From Aspidapion aeneum (lineage: Eukaryota; Arthropoda; Insecta; Coleoptera; Brentidae), in the NCBI GenBank assembly GCA_963576565.1, contig OY755042.1, positions 15,723,272-15,787,271 on the forward strand: DNA of 64,000 nt, written 5' to 3'. The notes below the pieces were generated by a model, which saw nothing but the letters and a program-made list of their open reading frames with translations, had not been told where the DNA came from and ran no database searches. The translations under genes were made by a program, and so were the position numbers. This document shows, piece after piece, positions 23,882-33,997 of the stretch (its first letter is position 1; every line of letters begins with the position of its first letter).

Positions 23882-24535
23882 GCGTTTTTGACACACTTCC
23901 CATTATCCGATTTAGATGAAATTTGGTACACACATAGTGGTCTCATGACAATACAACATTAAGAAAAAATATCCTCCCACCCCTACCCCCACCCCCTTCC
24001 ATAGAAAAATTTGTTTTTGACAAACTTCCCGTTATCCGATTTGAATGAAATTTGGTATACATATAGTGAACCGATGACAATACAATATTAAGAAAAAATA
24101 TCCTCCCACCCCTACCCCACCCCCTTTCATAGAAAAATGAGTTTTTGACACACTTCCCATTATCCGATTTGGATGAAATTAGGTATTCACATAGTGGTCC
24201 GATGACAATACAACATTTTAAAGAAATATCCTCCCATTCGTACCCCCACCCCCTTCCATAGAAAATGCGTTTTTGACACCCTTCCCATTGTCCGATTTGG
24301 ATGAAATTTGGTATACATATAGTGGTCCGATGACAATACAACAATAATGAAAAAATGTCCTCCTACCCTACCCCCACCTCCTTCCATAAAAAATGCGTTT
24401 TTGACACACTTCACTTTAAATGACTTTTATAAAATTTGGTATATGCATAAAGGTCCGATGGCAATACAGCCCAAACAAAAAATATATTTCTACCTCTACC
24501 CCACTCTCCTTCCCCCAATAGAAAAATGAGTTTCC
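23882..24535. repeat. Tandem repeat, about 125-bp unit, five copies
   Basis: Five consecutive copies begin GCGTTTTTGACACACTTCCC, continue with a TCCGATTTGGATGAAATTTG block, and end in a C-rich tract (CCACCCCTACCCCCACCCCC). Unit length varies from about 123 to 133 bp, and the last copy is the most diverged. The minus-strand frames here are produced by the repeat and are not genes. Confidence 0.92.
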
Positions 24536-25264
24536 AAACAACTCACGATCAGCGATTTCATTATAATCTAGAAAAAACTCTTCTGTTCTGTTATTGAACA
24601 AATATTTTCAATTAATCATTATTATTATGATAATATTAGAATGTTCGGTTCGGTTCGGAAAATTATTTTTTAATTTTTAGTGCATTTTATAAAAGCTTGT
24701 GACTTGTGAAATTTTTTACCAATTTTTAAACAATTGTTGTTTCTATTTTTCGACGGTGAACGTATATAATTGGCATAAAATATGTCATGACGTAACTGCA
24801 AAAATAAAAAAAAACAAACTTTAGTGGAATTAAATTTTCCTAATCGTTTTTCCTACGGAGTGGGAAGAAATAATGAAATTTGTCAAATTTATGCCCACTT
24901 TAACTGATTAAAAAACTTAATTGATTTTTTATCAATAATAAAAATCAAAGTCTCGCGACGTTTTGTTGTTTGTCGGGTGTTACATGTTCGTTTCCCTGTG
25001 TGGTATCTTATCGTCTAAAATACTCATCGGATTTTCAATTCATCGAAAACACTTTACCTCTTTCTTATTTGGTAGTTTTATATAAGCAACTCCGGCCAAT
25101 TAAATGACGTTAACAATTTTTTTTCTAGGCCTTTGTATACTAGGTTAGTTGTTTGTTATTTCTTCCGACCGCCATATTGAATTTATACTTCAATAAATAG
25201 AGCATAAAAGGAGCTTTTTAACCGTGTACAATAAGCCTATCGTTGTTCTTAGTTGCTTTTGTCT
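24536..25264. other. No recognised gene
   Basis: AT-rich non-coding sequence. GGGACACCCTGTATAG sits at the right edge next to the RTE fragment. Confidence 0.4.
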
Positions 25265-25412
25265 GGGACACCCTGTATAGTTCATTGTTGAATTCGCTGG
25301 CTCGTTCTATTAGAATTTTCATGGTCAATAGGTGGTTAACTGTACTGAAACCTTTTCTGAAGCCTGCCCTTTCTTTTGATTGATATCCGTCCAAAATTTG
25401 ACGGATTTGTCA
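25265..25412 (-). pseudogene. RTE-like reverse transcriptase fragment
   Basis: The minus strand encodes about 45 residues of an RT fingers/palm segment (ERAGFRKGFSTVNHLLTMK, ILIERASEFNNELY) with the typical Q/RAGFRKG-ST motif. It is flanked by unrelated sequence on both sides. Confidence 0.78.
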
Positions 25413-26473
25413 CATGTCGCTACAGATGGTACCAAACAAACGTTTGCCAAAGATATCTTAACCTGTGATATTGCATTGTTTCAACAAGAAATAAAGCATA
25501 CATTTTTGTTATTTCTGCCAGGTAGTACTTATTTAGTATCTCCTTGTATATATTTTTTTGCGTTCTTTAAATGCATTTTGTAAATGTACTCTAATAGCCC
25601 CGATACCTCGATAATTCGGCGGTAGCTGTACCGATATGTGTCCTAATTATCGAAGTTGTACTATATTACAAAAAAACTAAAAAGGGTCCAAACTCACCCC
25701 ACCCTCCTCTACAGGGTGGGACACCATAAAATATTCTCAAGTTGATGCATTTTTAAAAAATTATATGTCATAGTTGTGAAATGACAGTAAATATCATACT
25801 TTGACAGGAAATTTATTTTATTTTACAGAAAACATCCTATATTTTATTACATTTGTAGATTCCTTGTTTTTTTTCATATACTTAATGGTCCATATGTATA
25901 TGATTTTTTTCTCATATAAAAAATGTATAATAAGGAAAACAAGGAATCTAATAGTACAGGGTTTCCTTTAAACTAAAAAATATTTTGTTAAAATATGACA
26001 CAAAGCACACAATTTAAGCACCTTTCATATTTAAATTTTTTGTTTCATCCATACCAAGGTAAAGGCGGGGGGTGAAATTTATGGGGCGACACACTGTACC
26101 TCACACGTGCAAAATTGTATCTTTTCGGCGTCTTGCCTGTGCCATCGCGTCCGAAAATGTATCGATTTTCCCACTTGTTAGATAAATATCTAACACGATA
26201 ATTTTACTGTTTGATATACAACATCTGTTTTAAAGATATAGGATTTTTAAAGTTAGAGGAGTGGGGAGAAAAAGGGTTTTACAAAAAAAGAAATTCTGTC
26301 ACAGCCAGCTGAATACTTAGCTAATTGTGATTAAAAAATGTGGTATTTCTTTTTTTTTGATAAAATTACAAGTTGAGGAGATACAGGCTGTCAAAATAAC
26401 CTCCAAAAATGTATAAAAAACAATAATTTTTTAAAAAAAATAATTTTTGCTTACTAATTATTTTAAAAAATAT
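25413..26473. other. No recognised gene
   Basis: AT-rich non-coding sequence up to the Gypsy insertion. Contains GGGGCGACACACTGTACC near 26082, related to the CACCCTGTA motif. Confidence 0.4.
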
Positions 26474-26880
26474 TGTTACGGGTTCACAACGACAAATTAA
26501 AACTCGCAATTGTTAAAAACGATACGTCAATTTATTTCGACAAATTATGTACAAAAACACGCACTTAAACTTAGTAATAACTTGCTAATAATTCACTACT
26601 ATAATCGGTCTATTAACTTCGTGTTAATCTCACGACCACGTTATCTGTGACTGACTGACTGGTGCGCGATCCCGGCCCTATATATAGGATCGTCCATCTC
26701 TCTCGAACTTTCCGGCAGCCTTCGACGTCCGGAAAGTTCCCGCACTACCGCGACCGCAAGCCACAGACAACGCAACTAAAACCTAGACTAAGAATACAAC
26801 CTTAAGATAAATCGACCTAATACTACACTAAACCTAAATAAATTCCAATTATAAAATTTAAATAACTTAAATTTGTAACA
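26474..26880 (-). repeat. 3' LTR of the Gypsy element
   Basis: Ends in TGTTAC/GTAACA. A TATATATA box lies near 26690. Near 26705-26739 is an 11-bp perfect inverted repeat (GAACTTTCCGG/CCGGAAAGTTC) separated by 13 bases, kept in both LTRs. Confidence 0.95.
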
Positions 26881-26892
26881 CTATCCTCCTCT

Positions 26893-29800
26893 TCAGGTTT
26901 GATCGTCTCGATCAACATTTCCCAGGTAAGGTTTTAGTCTGTCTAGATGAACAACTTTCATCTTGGACTTCGAGCTTCTCTGGATTCGGTAGACTACATC
27001 ATTAATTCTCTTAACAACTTTATAAGGCCCTTCCCATGGTGGTGTCAACTTAGGTGATCTTCCTTTCTTGCGTTGAGGATTGTATAGCCAGACTTGATCA
27101 TTCTCTTTGAACCCTGAAGAGTTTGCTTTCAGGTCATATCTCGCTTTCATGCGGTCACTGGCTATTTCTATTCGCTCTCTAACCACTTCATGGATATCGT
27201 GCAGCTTTTGCCTTAAACGTTCGACATAGTCATTAACCTCTAAGTGTGCTTCTTCAGGTGAACCAAACATGATATCACATGGTAAACGCAGTTCTCTACC
27301 AAACAGGATACTAGATGGAGTAGCTCCTGTCGTATTGTGAATGACAGTTCTATAGGCCATCAAAAACAATGGAATATATTGGTCCCAATCTGTTTGGTGC
27401 TCATCAACAACTTTGCAAAGATGTTCCTCTATTGTTTTATTAAATCTTTCAACCATGCCATCTGACTGCGGATGCAAAGCAGTAGTCCGTGTTTTATGTA
27501 TTCCTAAAAGGTCACAGAGATTCTGGAAGAGCTTTGATTCAAAGTTTCTTCCTTGATCCGAATGTAGTTCCAAAGGAATGCCAAATCGGCTGAAAACATC
27601 ATTTACCAGAACTTCTGCAACTGTAGCGGCCTCTTGGTTAGGCAAAGCAAAAACTTCTGGCCATTTGCTAAAATAATCCATGACAACAAGGATGTATTTG
27701 TTGCCCTTTTTAGTTTCTGGAAATGGTCCGGCCACATCAATAGCAATGCGTTCGAATGGCAGACCTACGTTATATTGTTTCATTTGACCTCTGGACCTTG
27801 TTTTGGGACCTTGGCTGGCTGCACAAGTCGAACATCGGCGGCACCAGTTTTTCACATCTTGAAAGTAATTGACCCAATAAAATCGGTTTCGAATTTTGTC
27901 CATGGTTTTATTTATGCCTAGGTGCGCGCCTGATTTTCCACCATGGCATTCGGCCATTATATTGTCTACCATGCTCCTAGGAACCACTACTTGATTAATC
28001 ACAGTAAGGCCATCGGCACTTTCCCAGGCACGTTTAAGGATGTTTTCTTCTACTATCAGTGAATCCCATTGTGCCCACAGTGATTTGAATATCACCCCTT
28101 GGTTTGCGATATCTTGCCATGATGGTCGTGGCTTGTTCTCTTCTTTCAATCGCAAGATAGGTCCTACATCTTTGTCGTTAAGTTGTGTGGTTCTAATCGA
28201 AGCCGACATCCATTCTTCATCTGGTTCTAACTTTATCTGGCGCACGTAGGTAATTCCTTCTTTCTCGTCAATTTTCCTGCAATGTTTACAATCCTCGGGG
28301 CAAGGTCTTCTGGACAATGCATCTGCACTATTATGCACCCTTCCTGCTCGGTGCTTAATTTGATAATGGTATTGTTGTAGCTTTTCTATCCATCTCGCGA
28401 CTTGCCCTTCAGGTTGTTTCATTTTCATGAGCCACTGTAACGCAGCATGATCCGTTCTAATCAGAAACTCTTGTCCGTAGAGATATTTGTGAAAGTGATC
28501 TACGGATTTAACTATGGCTAGGAGCTCCTTTCTAGTAACACAATAATTTCTCTCTGGTTTGGATAGCTTCTTGCTGAAAAATTCGATGACCCGTTCTTCT
28601 CCATCTTGTACTTTTGAGAGTACTGCTCCTATGCCATCGTTGCTCGCATCAGTATCTAATATGAATTTTCCTTTTGGAATGGGATATGCAAGAATCGGAC
28701 TAGAACATAATGCTGCTTTTAGTCTTCTAAATGCTTGGTCACATTCGGTATTCCATTTGTAAGAGGCTTTATCTTCTGTAAGTCTATGTAACGGAGACGC
28801 TATTTTGGCGAATCCTTCTACAAATCGTCTGTAGTATGTACACAGACCCAAAAAGCTTCTCAATTCATGTTTGTCACGAGGTTGAGGCCATTCTTTTATT
28901 GCTTGTAGCTTCTTTTCGTCGGTATGGATGCCTTCTCGGGAAACGACGTGGCCCAGGAACTCAACTTTTTCTTGGAACAGAAAACATTTCTTTGAGTTTA
29001 ATTTAAGATTTGCGTTCCTGATTCTTGAGAATACTTCTCGTAAATTATCTAGATGTTCTTGAAATGATTTCCCCATTACTATGACATCATCCAAATAGAC
29101 TAGGCAGGTTTTCCAAGTAAGGCCTCGTAGAACGACTTCCATTAGTCTTTCAAATGTAGCTGGGGCATTGCACAGGCCAAATGGCATCACATTAAACTGA
29201 TAAAGTCCACTTCCAGCAGAGAATGCAGTCTTCTCTTTATCTCTTTCAAAGATTCCTACTTGCCAATACCCACTTTTCAGGTCAAGAGTAGAAAACCAAT
29301 ATGATCCTGCCAACGTTGTTAATGTGTCGTCTATTCTTGGCAGTGGGTAACTATCTTTCTTGGTCACATCGTTAAGTTTCCTGTAGTCGACACAAAATCT
29401 AGTACTTCCATCCTTTTTAGTGACCAACACCACAGGAGATGACCAAGGACTTGATGACTCTTCAATAACACCGTCGCTGAGCATTTTATTAATGAGATTG
29501 TGAACTTCTTCTTGCTTGGCCATTGGTAGTCTTCTTGGGGGCTGTCTTATCGGTTGGGCATCGCCAGTGTTGATAGCATGTTGAATAAGGTTTGTGCGTC
29601 CCGAACTACTCCTAGTTTCGAAGATATTACTTTGTTCTTCTATAAACTCTCTCGCTTTACTATATTCTTCTGGAGTGAGATGTTGCCAAGTTGACTCAAA
29701 TTGCTGAAGTACCTCCATTGGTAACTTGCTTGTATCCTCGGAAGTTGGCTCTTCACATCTTGTTACTTTCTGTACTGGTTCAAATAATGCTACCACCTCC

Positions 29801-30693
29801 TTATTAATTTTGACACTATTTGGGAAAATATTGGCGACTCTAATCGGGATGTCTTTATCGGTTTTAACTAGTGATTTTGCAACGAGGTAGGTGTTGGGTG
29901 TGTTTTGTTGGCTTATGAGTCCGACGCAGCTTGATGTTTTACTTTCCAGCCTCCCAAAAATTATGGTCTCACTGTTACCGACTAGTCTTGTTGTGCATAC
30001 TGCCACCACCTTAATTGGTTCTTTATTGATGTGACTATTTGACAAAATGAACTCTTCGTTCCCAAATCTTAGGGTATTAAGTTTATTATCAAACGCAAAT
30101 CCATGTTTACTTATCAGGTCCATTCCCAAAATAAATTCGTCTTCTATGTCTGCAACTAATACCGAGTGGCGAATCTTCAACCTCCCCAGCTGTAGGTCTA
30201 TGTCTGTCTGCCCTAACACGTCGGCGGATTCTCCAGTCACAGTCTTAAGTGTTATTTTCTTTTCTGTTGGTCGAATTTTATATCTCGTTGCAATTTTGAA
30301 CTTAAGCAATGATATGGCAGCACCAGTGTCTACTGTTATATTAACTTTTCTTCCATTAATAAGTCCGTCGATGTTAAGACTGTCAGCAGTATGTTTTAAG
30401 CTCTTGACAGAGTAAATTTTGGGGGCTAAATTCCCATTAGCCAACACCCGCCCCTCTGCGTTGACTAGTTTTAGTTTTTCCTGATCTCTTCTTCGGTACT
30501 CTGTCCCACTAGATGGTGAGCGAGACCTCATTTGGACACGACAATCGCGTTGAATATGCCCTGTACGTCCGCATCTGAAACACTTTACATTCGGAGGGGA
30601 TCGTCTGCTTTCTTTCAAAGAGTCAATCTTCTCTATCAGTGATTGAAACATTTGGTTTAGCGTTTTTGAGTGGACCTCATGTCCATTGCTCAT
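26893..30693 (-). CDS. Gypsy NC-protease-RT-RNase H-integrase polyprotein
   Basis: An uninterrupted 1,266-residue frame. Order: CCHC knuckle (CFRCGRTGHIQRDC, residues about 38-51), aspartic protease (VDTGAAISLL), reverse transcriptase (STLDLKSGYWQV, MPFGLCNAPATF, VYLDDVIV near nt 29090), RNase H (DTDASNDGIGAVL, NSADALSRR), HHCC zinc finger (HGGKSGAHLGINKT...CRRCSTC), DDE integrase core (IDVAGPF, HSDQGRNF, MVERFNKTIEEH), and a basic C-terminal part ending in KVVHLDRLKPYLG. Its ATG overlaps the gag stop in ATGA, which could mean frameshifting or reinitiation, or a mutated junction. The open frame predicts active enzymes, though the gag defects would block particle formation in cis. Confidence 0.95.
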   Translation of the reverse strand: MSNGHEVHSKTLNQMFQSLIEKIDSLKESRRSPPNVKCFRCGRTGHIQRDCRVQMRSRSPSSGTEYRRRDQEKLKLVNAEGRVLANGNLAPKIYSVKSLKHTADSLNIDGLINGRKVNITVDTGAAISLLKFKIATRYKIRPTEKKITLKTVTGESADVLGQTDIDLQLGRLKIRHSVLVADIEDEFILGMDLISKHGFAFDNKLNTLRFGNEEFILSNSHINKEPIKVVAVCTTRLVGNSETIIFGRLESKTSSCVGLISQQNTPNTYLVAKSLVKTDKDIPIRVANIFPNSVKINKEVVALFEPVQKVTRCEEPTSEDTSKLPMEVLQQFESTWQHLTPEEYSKAREFIEEQSNIFETRSSSGRTNLIQHAINTGDAQPIRQPPRRLPMAKQEEVHNLINKMLSDGVIEESSSPWSSPVVLVTKKDGSTRFCVDYRKLNDVTKKDSYPLPRIDDTLTTLAGSYWFSTLDLKSGYWQVGIFERDKEKTAFSAGSGLYQFNVMPFGLCNAPATFERLMEVVLRGLTWKTCLVYLDDVIVMGKSFQEHLDNLREVFSRIRNANLKLNSKKCFLFQEKVEFLGHVVSREGIHTDEKKLQAIKEWPQPRDKHELRSFLGLCTYYRRFVEGFAKIASPLHRLTEDKASYKWNTECDQAFRRLKAALCSSPILAYPIPKGKFILDTDASNDGIGAVLSKVQDGEERVIEFFSKKLSKPERNYCVTRKELLAIVKSVDHFHKYLYGQEFLIRTDHAALQWLMKMKQPEGQVARWIEKLQQYHYQIKHRAGRVHNSADALSRRPCPEDCKHCRKIDEKEGITYVRQIKLEPDEEWMSASIRTTQLNDKDVGPILRLKEENKPRPSWQDIANQGVIFKSLWAQWDSLIVEENILKRAWESADGLTVINQVVVPRSMVDNIMAECHGGKSGAHLGINKTMDKIRNRFYWVNYFQDVKNWCRRCSTCAASQGPKTRSRGQMKQYNVGLPFERIAIDVAGPFPETKKGNKYILVVMDYFSKWPEVFALPNQEAATVAEVLVNDVFSRFGIPLELHSDQGRNFESKLFQNLCDLLGIHKTRTTALHPQSDGMVERFNKTIEEHLCKVVDEHQTDWDQYIPLFLMAYRTVIHNTTGATPSSILFGRELRLPCDIMFGSPEEAHLEVNDYVERLRQKLHDIHEVVRERIEIASDRMKARYDLKANSSGFKENDQVWLYNPQRKKGRSPKLTPPWEGPYKVVKRINDVVYRIQRSSKSKMKVVHLDRLKPYLGNVDRDDQT

Positions 30694-31725
30694 TTCTTCT
30701 CCCTCCTGAATTGAAACAGCTCTTTTGGCCTGGACATATTATTTGATGATTCAATTTCAAGGGCTCGAATCAACACTTCACTGCTGTTATGGAAGCGTTC
30801 TCGACGAAGTAACTTTGCTAAGTCCGTGTCTCGTAATCCGTTAATAAAGCGATCTACCGTGAAGGGATCTCTGTAATTTTCTGGCATTTCTGGGTAAGCT
30901 AAATACATCAGCCTCCTGATATCTGCTTCATACTCTTGCAATGATTCTCCTGGTCTTTGTTGACGAATATTTAATTCTGACTAATATTTAATTTCGCAAG
31001 TGTTCGTCTCCATACCTTCTTTCTAACGCTGCCACTAAAGCATTATAATTCTGTTTTTGTTCGACTGGAATGGACCGTAAAAGTCCCAGAGCAGGTTCTC
31101 GTAGAGCTACTAACAAAGCTCTAGCTTTTTCTTCATCATCCCAACCATTTGCAGCAGCGGCAGCTTCAAACTGTTATTTGTAAGTAGACCAGGAAGACGT
31201 ACCATCAAAATTTGGAGGCTTAATGTTTTGGTTGGAATTTACAACACATCCTTGAGCTTTTATTTTGTTGTGTTCTTTTTGGAGCTGTATAAGCTGTTTT
31301 GACACATCCTGGAGCTTTCCTTCCACTGTTTGAAAAACTTCTTCTCTTACATTCTGTAGCTTGGTCTCCACTTTTTCTTCAACATTCTGCAATTTGTTTT
31401 GTACCGTTTCTTCTACATTCTGCATTCTTTGAGTTATTTCTTCCTTAAGATCTTCAGTTGCTGCTTTGAACTCTTCTCTCAGCTGTTCGGAGTTGCTCTT
31501 TATCTGATCGAAGTTTTCTTGCATGCCGTCTAATGTCTGTCTCATATCGTTCTGGTTTTGTTCAATAGTGTGTTTCATGTCGTCCATGGTGTGTTTCATA
31601 TCGCCCTGGTTTTGTTCAATGGTCTGTTTCATGTCGTTCTGGTTTTGAGCCATTTGAACTGCTAGAGCCTGCATCATTTTAGTTAAATCTTCCATCTTGG
31701 CCGATCCTTGTCTAGTAAGCATCAA
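30690..31725 (-). pseudogene. Gypsy gag, interrupted
   Basis: Starts at ATG 31725. The first 183 codons are a Gln/Met-rich coiled coil with repeated QNQNDMKQT-like blocks, ending in PPNFDGTSSWSTYK directly before a TAA (31174-31176). The same frame then continues with gag-like sequence (QFEAAAAANGWDDEEKARAL, ALVAALERRYGDEHL) to another stop near 30990, where a short direct repeat (AATTAAATATT twice) marks a small duplication and frame change. The last segment (ESLQEYEADIRRLMYLAYPE to FRREKK) ends at 30690. At least two lesions therefore break the protein. Confidence 0.9.
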
Positions 31726-31825
31726 CTTCCTGATAAATCACTTAAAACGTCTATTTTAGGGCTATAAAGTGAATGTCGAAGTCGGTTTTTCAATATCTCT
31801 TCCAATTCTTAAAAAGGACCTAATG

Positions 31826-32516
31826 GAATGTTCTGAAATATACTGGTAGATGCTACTCTTTCTGCTACTAGGCAAATGTAGAAGTCACTTTTTGATTATC
31901 TCTTTTGGTTCTCGAATAGACCGTGGTAGAATGTTATGGAATATTCTAGAAATAATTTCTAATTCTTACTTTTAAAATAACTAAGCTACTGTCGAAGTCG
32001 GTATTTGTATATCTCTTCTAGTTTTTGAATAGAACGTCGTAGAATGTTATGGAATCTTCTAGAAATTCTTTCTAATTCTTACTTTTGAAATAACTAAACT
32101 AATGTCGAAATCGGTATTTGTATATCTCTTCTAGTTTTTGAATAGAACGTCGTAGAATGTTATGGAATCTTCTAGAAATTCTTTCTAATTCTTACTTTTG
32201 AAATAACTAAACTAATGTCGAAATCTCTTTTTGGATATTTCTTCTGGTTTTCGAATAGAGCGTCGTAGAAAGTGATGGAATGTTCTAGAAATTCTTTGTG
32301 ATTCTTACTTTTAAAATTACTAATCTAATGTCGAAGTCGGTATTTGTATATCTCTTCTAGTTTTTGAATAGAACGTCGTAGAATGTTATAGAATATTCTA
32401 GAAAATCTCTCTAATTATCAATTTTTGGACTGTAAAGTTAATGTCGAAGTCGGTTCTTAAATATCTCTTTTAGTTTTTGAATAAAACAATATCGAACTTC
32501 TTCGAATATTCTAGAA
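31826..32516. promoter_or_regulatory. Seven 113-bp leader repeats, each with a heat-shock-element-like core
   Basis: GAAnnTTCnnGAA occurs at 31939, 32052, 32165, 32278, 32391 and 32504, with an imperfect first member (GAATGTTCTGAAA) at 31826; consecutive starts are exactly 113 bp apart. In the six perfect members the GAA/TTC triplets never vary, while the first spacer is TA, TC, TC, TG, TA and TA. Three alternating nGAAn units at this spacing are the HSF binding consensus. The array lies between the 5' LTR and gag. Binding by HSF is inferred. Confidence 0.7.
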
Positions 32517-32598
32517 AAAATCACTTACTGTTTCTCTGTCCAATTGTCCTATCCGGTGATACTGTATAAGGATAGTCTTTGCACTATTTATTTCTTTT

Positions 32599-32617
32599 AA
32601 TCCCACTTCTGACACCA
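32599..32617 (-). other. Primer-binding site, tRNA-Leu type
   Basis: On the minus strand TGGTGTCAGAAGTGGGATT starts two bases inside the 5' LTR edge. Its complement AATCCCACTTCTGACACCA matches the 3' end of eukaryotic tRNA-Leu (CAA) as I remember it. Confidence 0.75.
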
Positions 32618-32619
32618 AT

Positions 32620-33026
32620 TGTTACGGGTTCACAACGACAAATTAAAACTCGCAATTGTTGAAAACGATACGTCAATTTATTTCGACAAATTATGTACAA
32701 AAACACGCACTTAAACTTAGTAATAACTTGCTAATAATTCACTACTATAATCGGTCTATTAACTTCGTGTTAATCTCACGACCACGTTATCTGTGACTGA
32801 CTGACTGGTGCGCGATCCCGTCCCTATATATAGGATCGTCCATCTCTCTCGAACTTTCCGGCAGCCTTCGACGTCCGGAAAGTTCCCGCACTACCGCGAC
32901 CGCAAGCCACAGACAACGCAACTAAAACCTAGACTAAGAATACAACCTTAAGATAAATCGACCTAATACTACACTAAACCTAAATAAATTCCAATTATAA
33001 AATTTAAATAACTTAAATTTGTAACA
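32620..33026 (-). repeat. 5' LTR of the Gypsy element
   Basis: 407 bp, the same length as the 3' LTR, with two substitutions noticed. Carries a TATATATA box and the same GAACTTTCCGG palindrome. Confidence 0.95.
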
Positions 33027-33049
33027 ATATCAATAATATTTTATTATTA

Positions 33050-33345
33050 TGTCTCGCTAGAGACTTGTTTTTATAACAAAAAATATTTAAAAAATCATTG
33101 CGTTTAATATGGCATTTATAAAAGTTTATACCAAAAAAATAGTTTTTTCTAAAAATAATTGACCTAATTTCTTTAAAAATAATTTTTATTTCAATTTATT
33201 TCTCTTGTCTTACTACATGACTCTACCCAATTTGAAATTTTTACTGCGTTTTTTTAAAAAGTTATTATCAAAAAAGTTAAAAAAATTGCCAATTTCGATG
33301 CTCTGTATCTCGACAAAGAAAGAGTTTTGACCCATGCATTATAGG
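33050..33345 (+). repeat. Dispersed repeat family B, copy 1 (partner 37985-38285)
   Basis: Diverged similarity to 37985-38285 in the same orientation, anchored by GTTTAATATGGCATTTA, AAAAGTTTATA and ATGCTCTGTATCTCGA. GAGACACCCTGTATAAT follows at about 33402. Family unknown. Confidence 0.6.
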
Positions 33346-33468
33346 AACTTTTTTATCAGACTTTTTCATCTATCACCTGTTGGCCTATGGCCCCTAAGTT
33401 ATGAGACACCCTGTATAATTGAAAAATATTTGGCTTTATTTAAATTTTTGTTTTGACGCCAATTTTTG

Positions 33469-33997
33469 GCAACGTATTGGCAGCAGGCAGACCTACACAA
33501 GGTGCCACGAAAATACATTATTATATTTGAAATTTGAAATTGTCCTATTTGTGTTCAAGCAGTTGCGCTACTACCTAAAGGGCCGGGCAGTGCCCTTCCA
33601 AAACTAGACAACAAACAGTATTTTTAGTTTATTTATTAAAAAAAAGTTCAATCTTCCCGTACGACATGTCTTTCTGGTTCTTTTTTTTAGTCTGTGGTTA
33701 AAAAAAGGCGATAAATTGGGTAAACTTTTTTAGCAACGTATTGGCTGCAGGCAGACCTACACAAGGTGCCACGAAAATACATTATTATTGTTGAAATTTG
33801 AAATTGTCCTATTTGTGTTCAAGCAGTGGCGCTACTACCTAAAGGGCCGGGCAGTGTCCTTCCAAAACTAGACAACAAACAGTATTTTTAGTTTATTTAT
33901 TAAAAAAAAGTTCAATCTTCCCGTACGACATGTCTTTCTGGTTCTTTTTTTTAGTCTGTGGTTAAAAAAAGGCGATTAATTGGGTAAACTTTTTTAG
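33469..33997. repeat. 264-bp tandem duplication across a hAT junction
   Basis: The segment GCAACGTATTGGCAGCAGGC...ACTTTTTTAGC is repeated with a 264-bp offset (33469-33733, 33733-33997). Each copy contains host flank, the 8-bp target duplication and the first part of the hAT element, so the duplication occurred after the insertion. The left copy therefore shows a false second hAT start at 33560. Confidence 0.9.

Larger units (their letters stand above)
26474..33026 (-). mobile_element. Gypsy LTR retrotransposon, young, antisense in the host intron
   Basis: Two 407-bp LTRs flank gag and pol read on the minus strand, with the 4-bp duplication ATAT on both sides (26470-26473, 33027-33030). Two differences between the LTRs were seen on reading, so insertion is recent. 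Primer site, polypurine tract (GAAGAGGAGGATAG just inside 26881) and a TATATATA box in each LTR are present. Pol is open; gag is broken. The untranslated leader (31726-32619) is built of seven 113-bp repeats. No envelope gene is present. Confidence 0.96.

Noticed and set aside
23943..24414. Minus-strand open frames with Gly-rich periodic peptides
   Set aside because: They are produced by the 125-bp tandem repeat; periodic peptides follow repeat length and no family is recognisable.
23882..24535. CRISPR-like direct repeats
   Set aside because: Units are contiguous and about 125 bp long without unique spacers, in insect-type DNA.
33560..33733. A second, shorter hAT insertion
   Set aside because: It is the left copy of a 264-bp tandem duplication of the real hAT junction and lacks its own right end.
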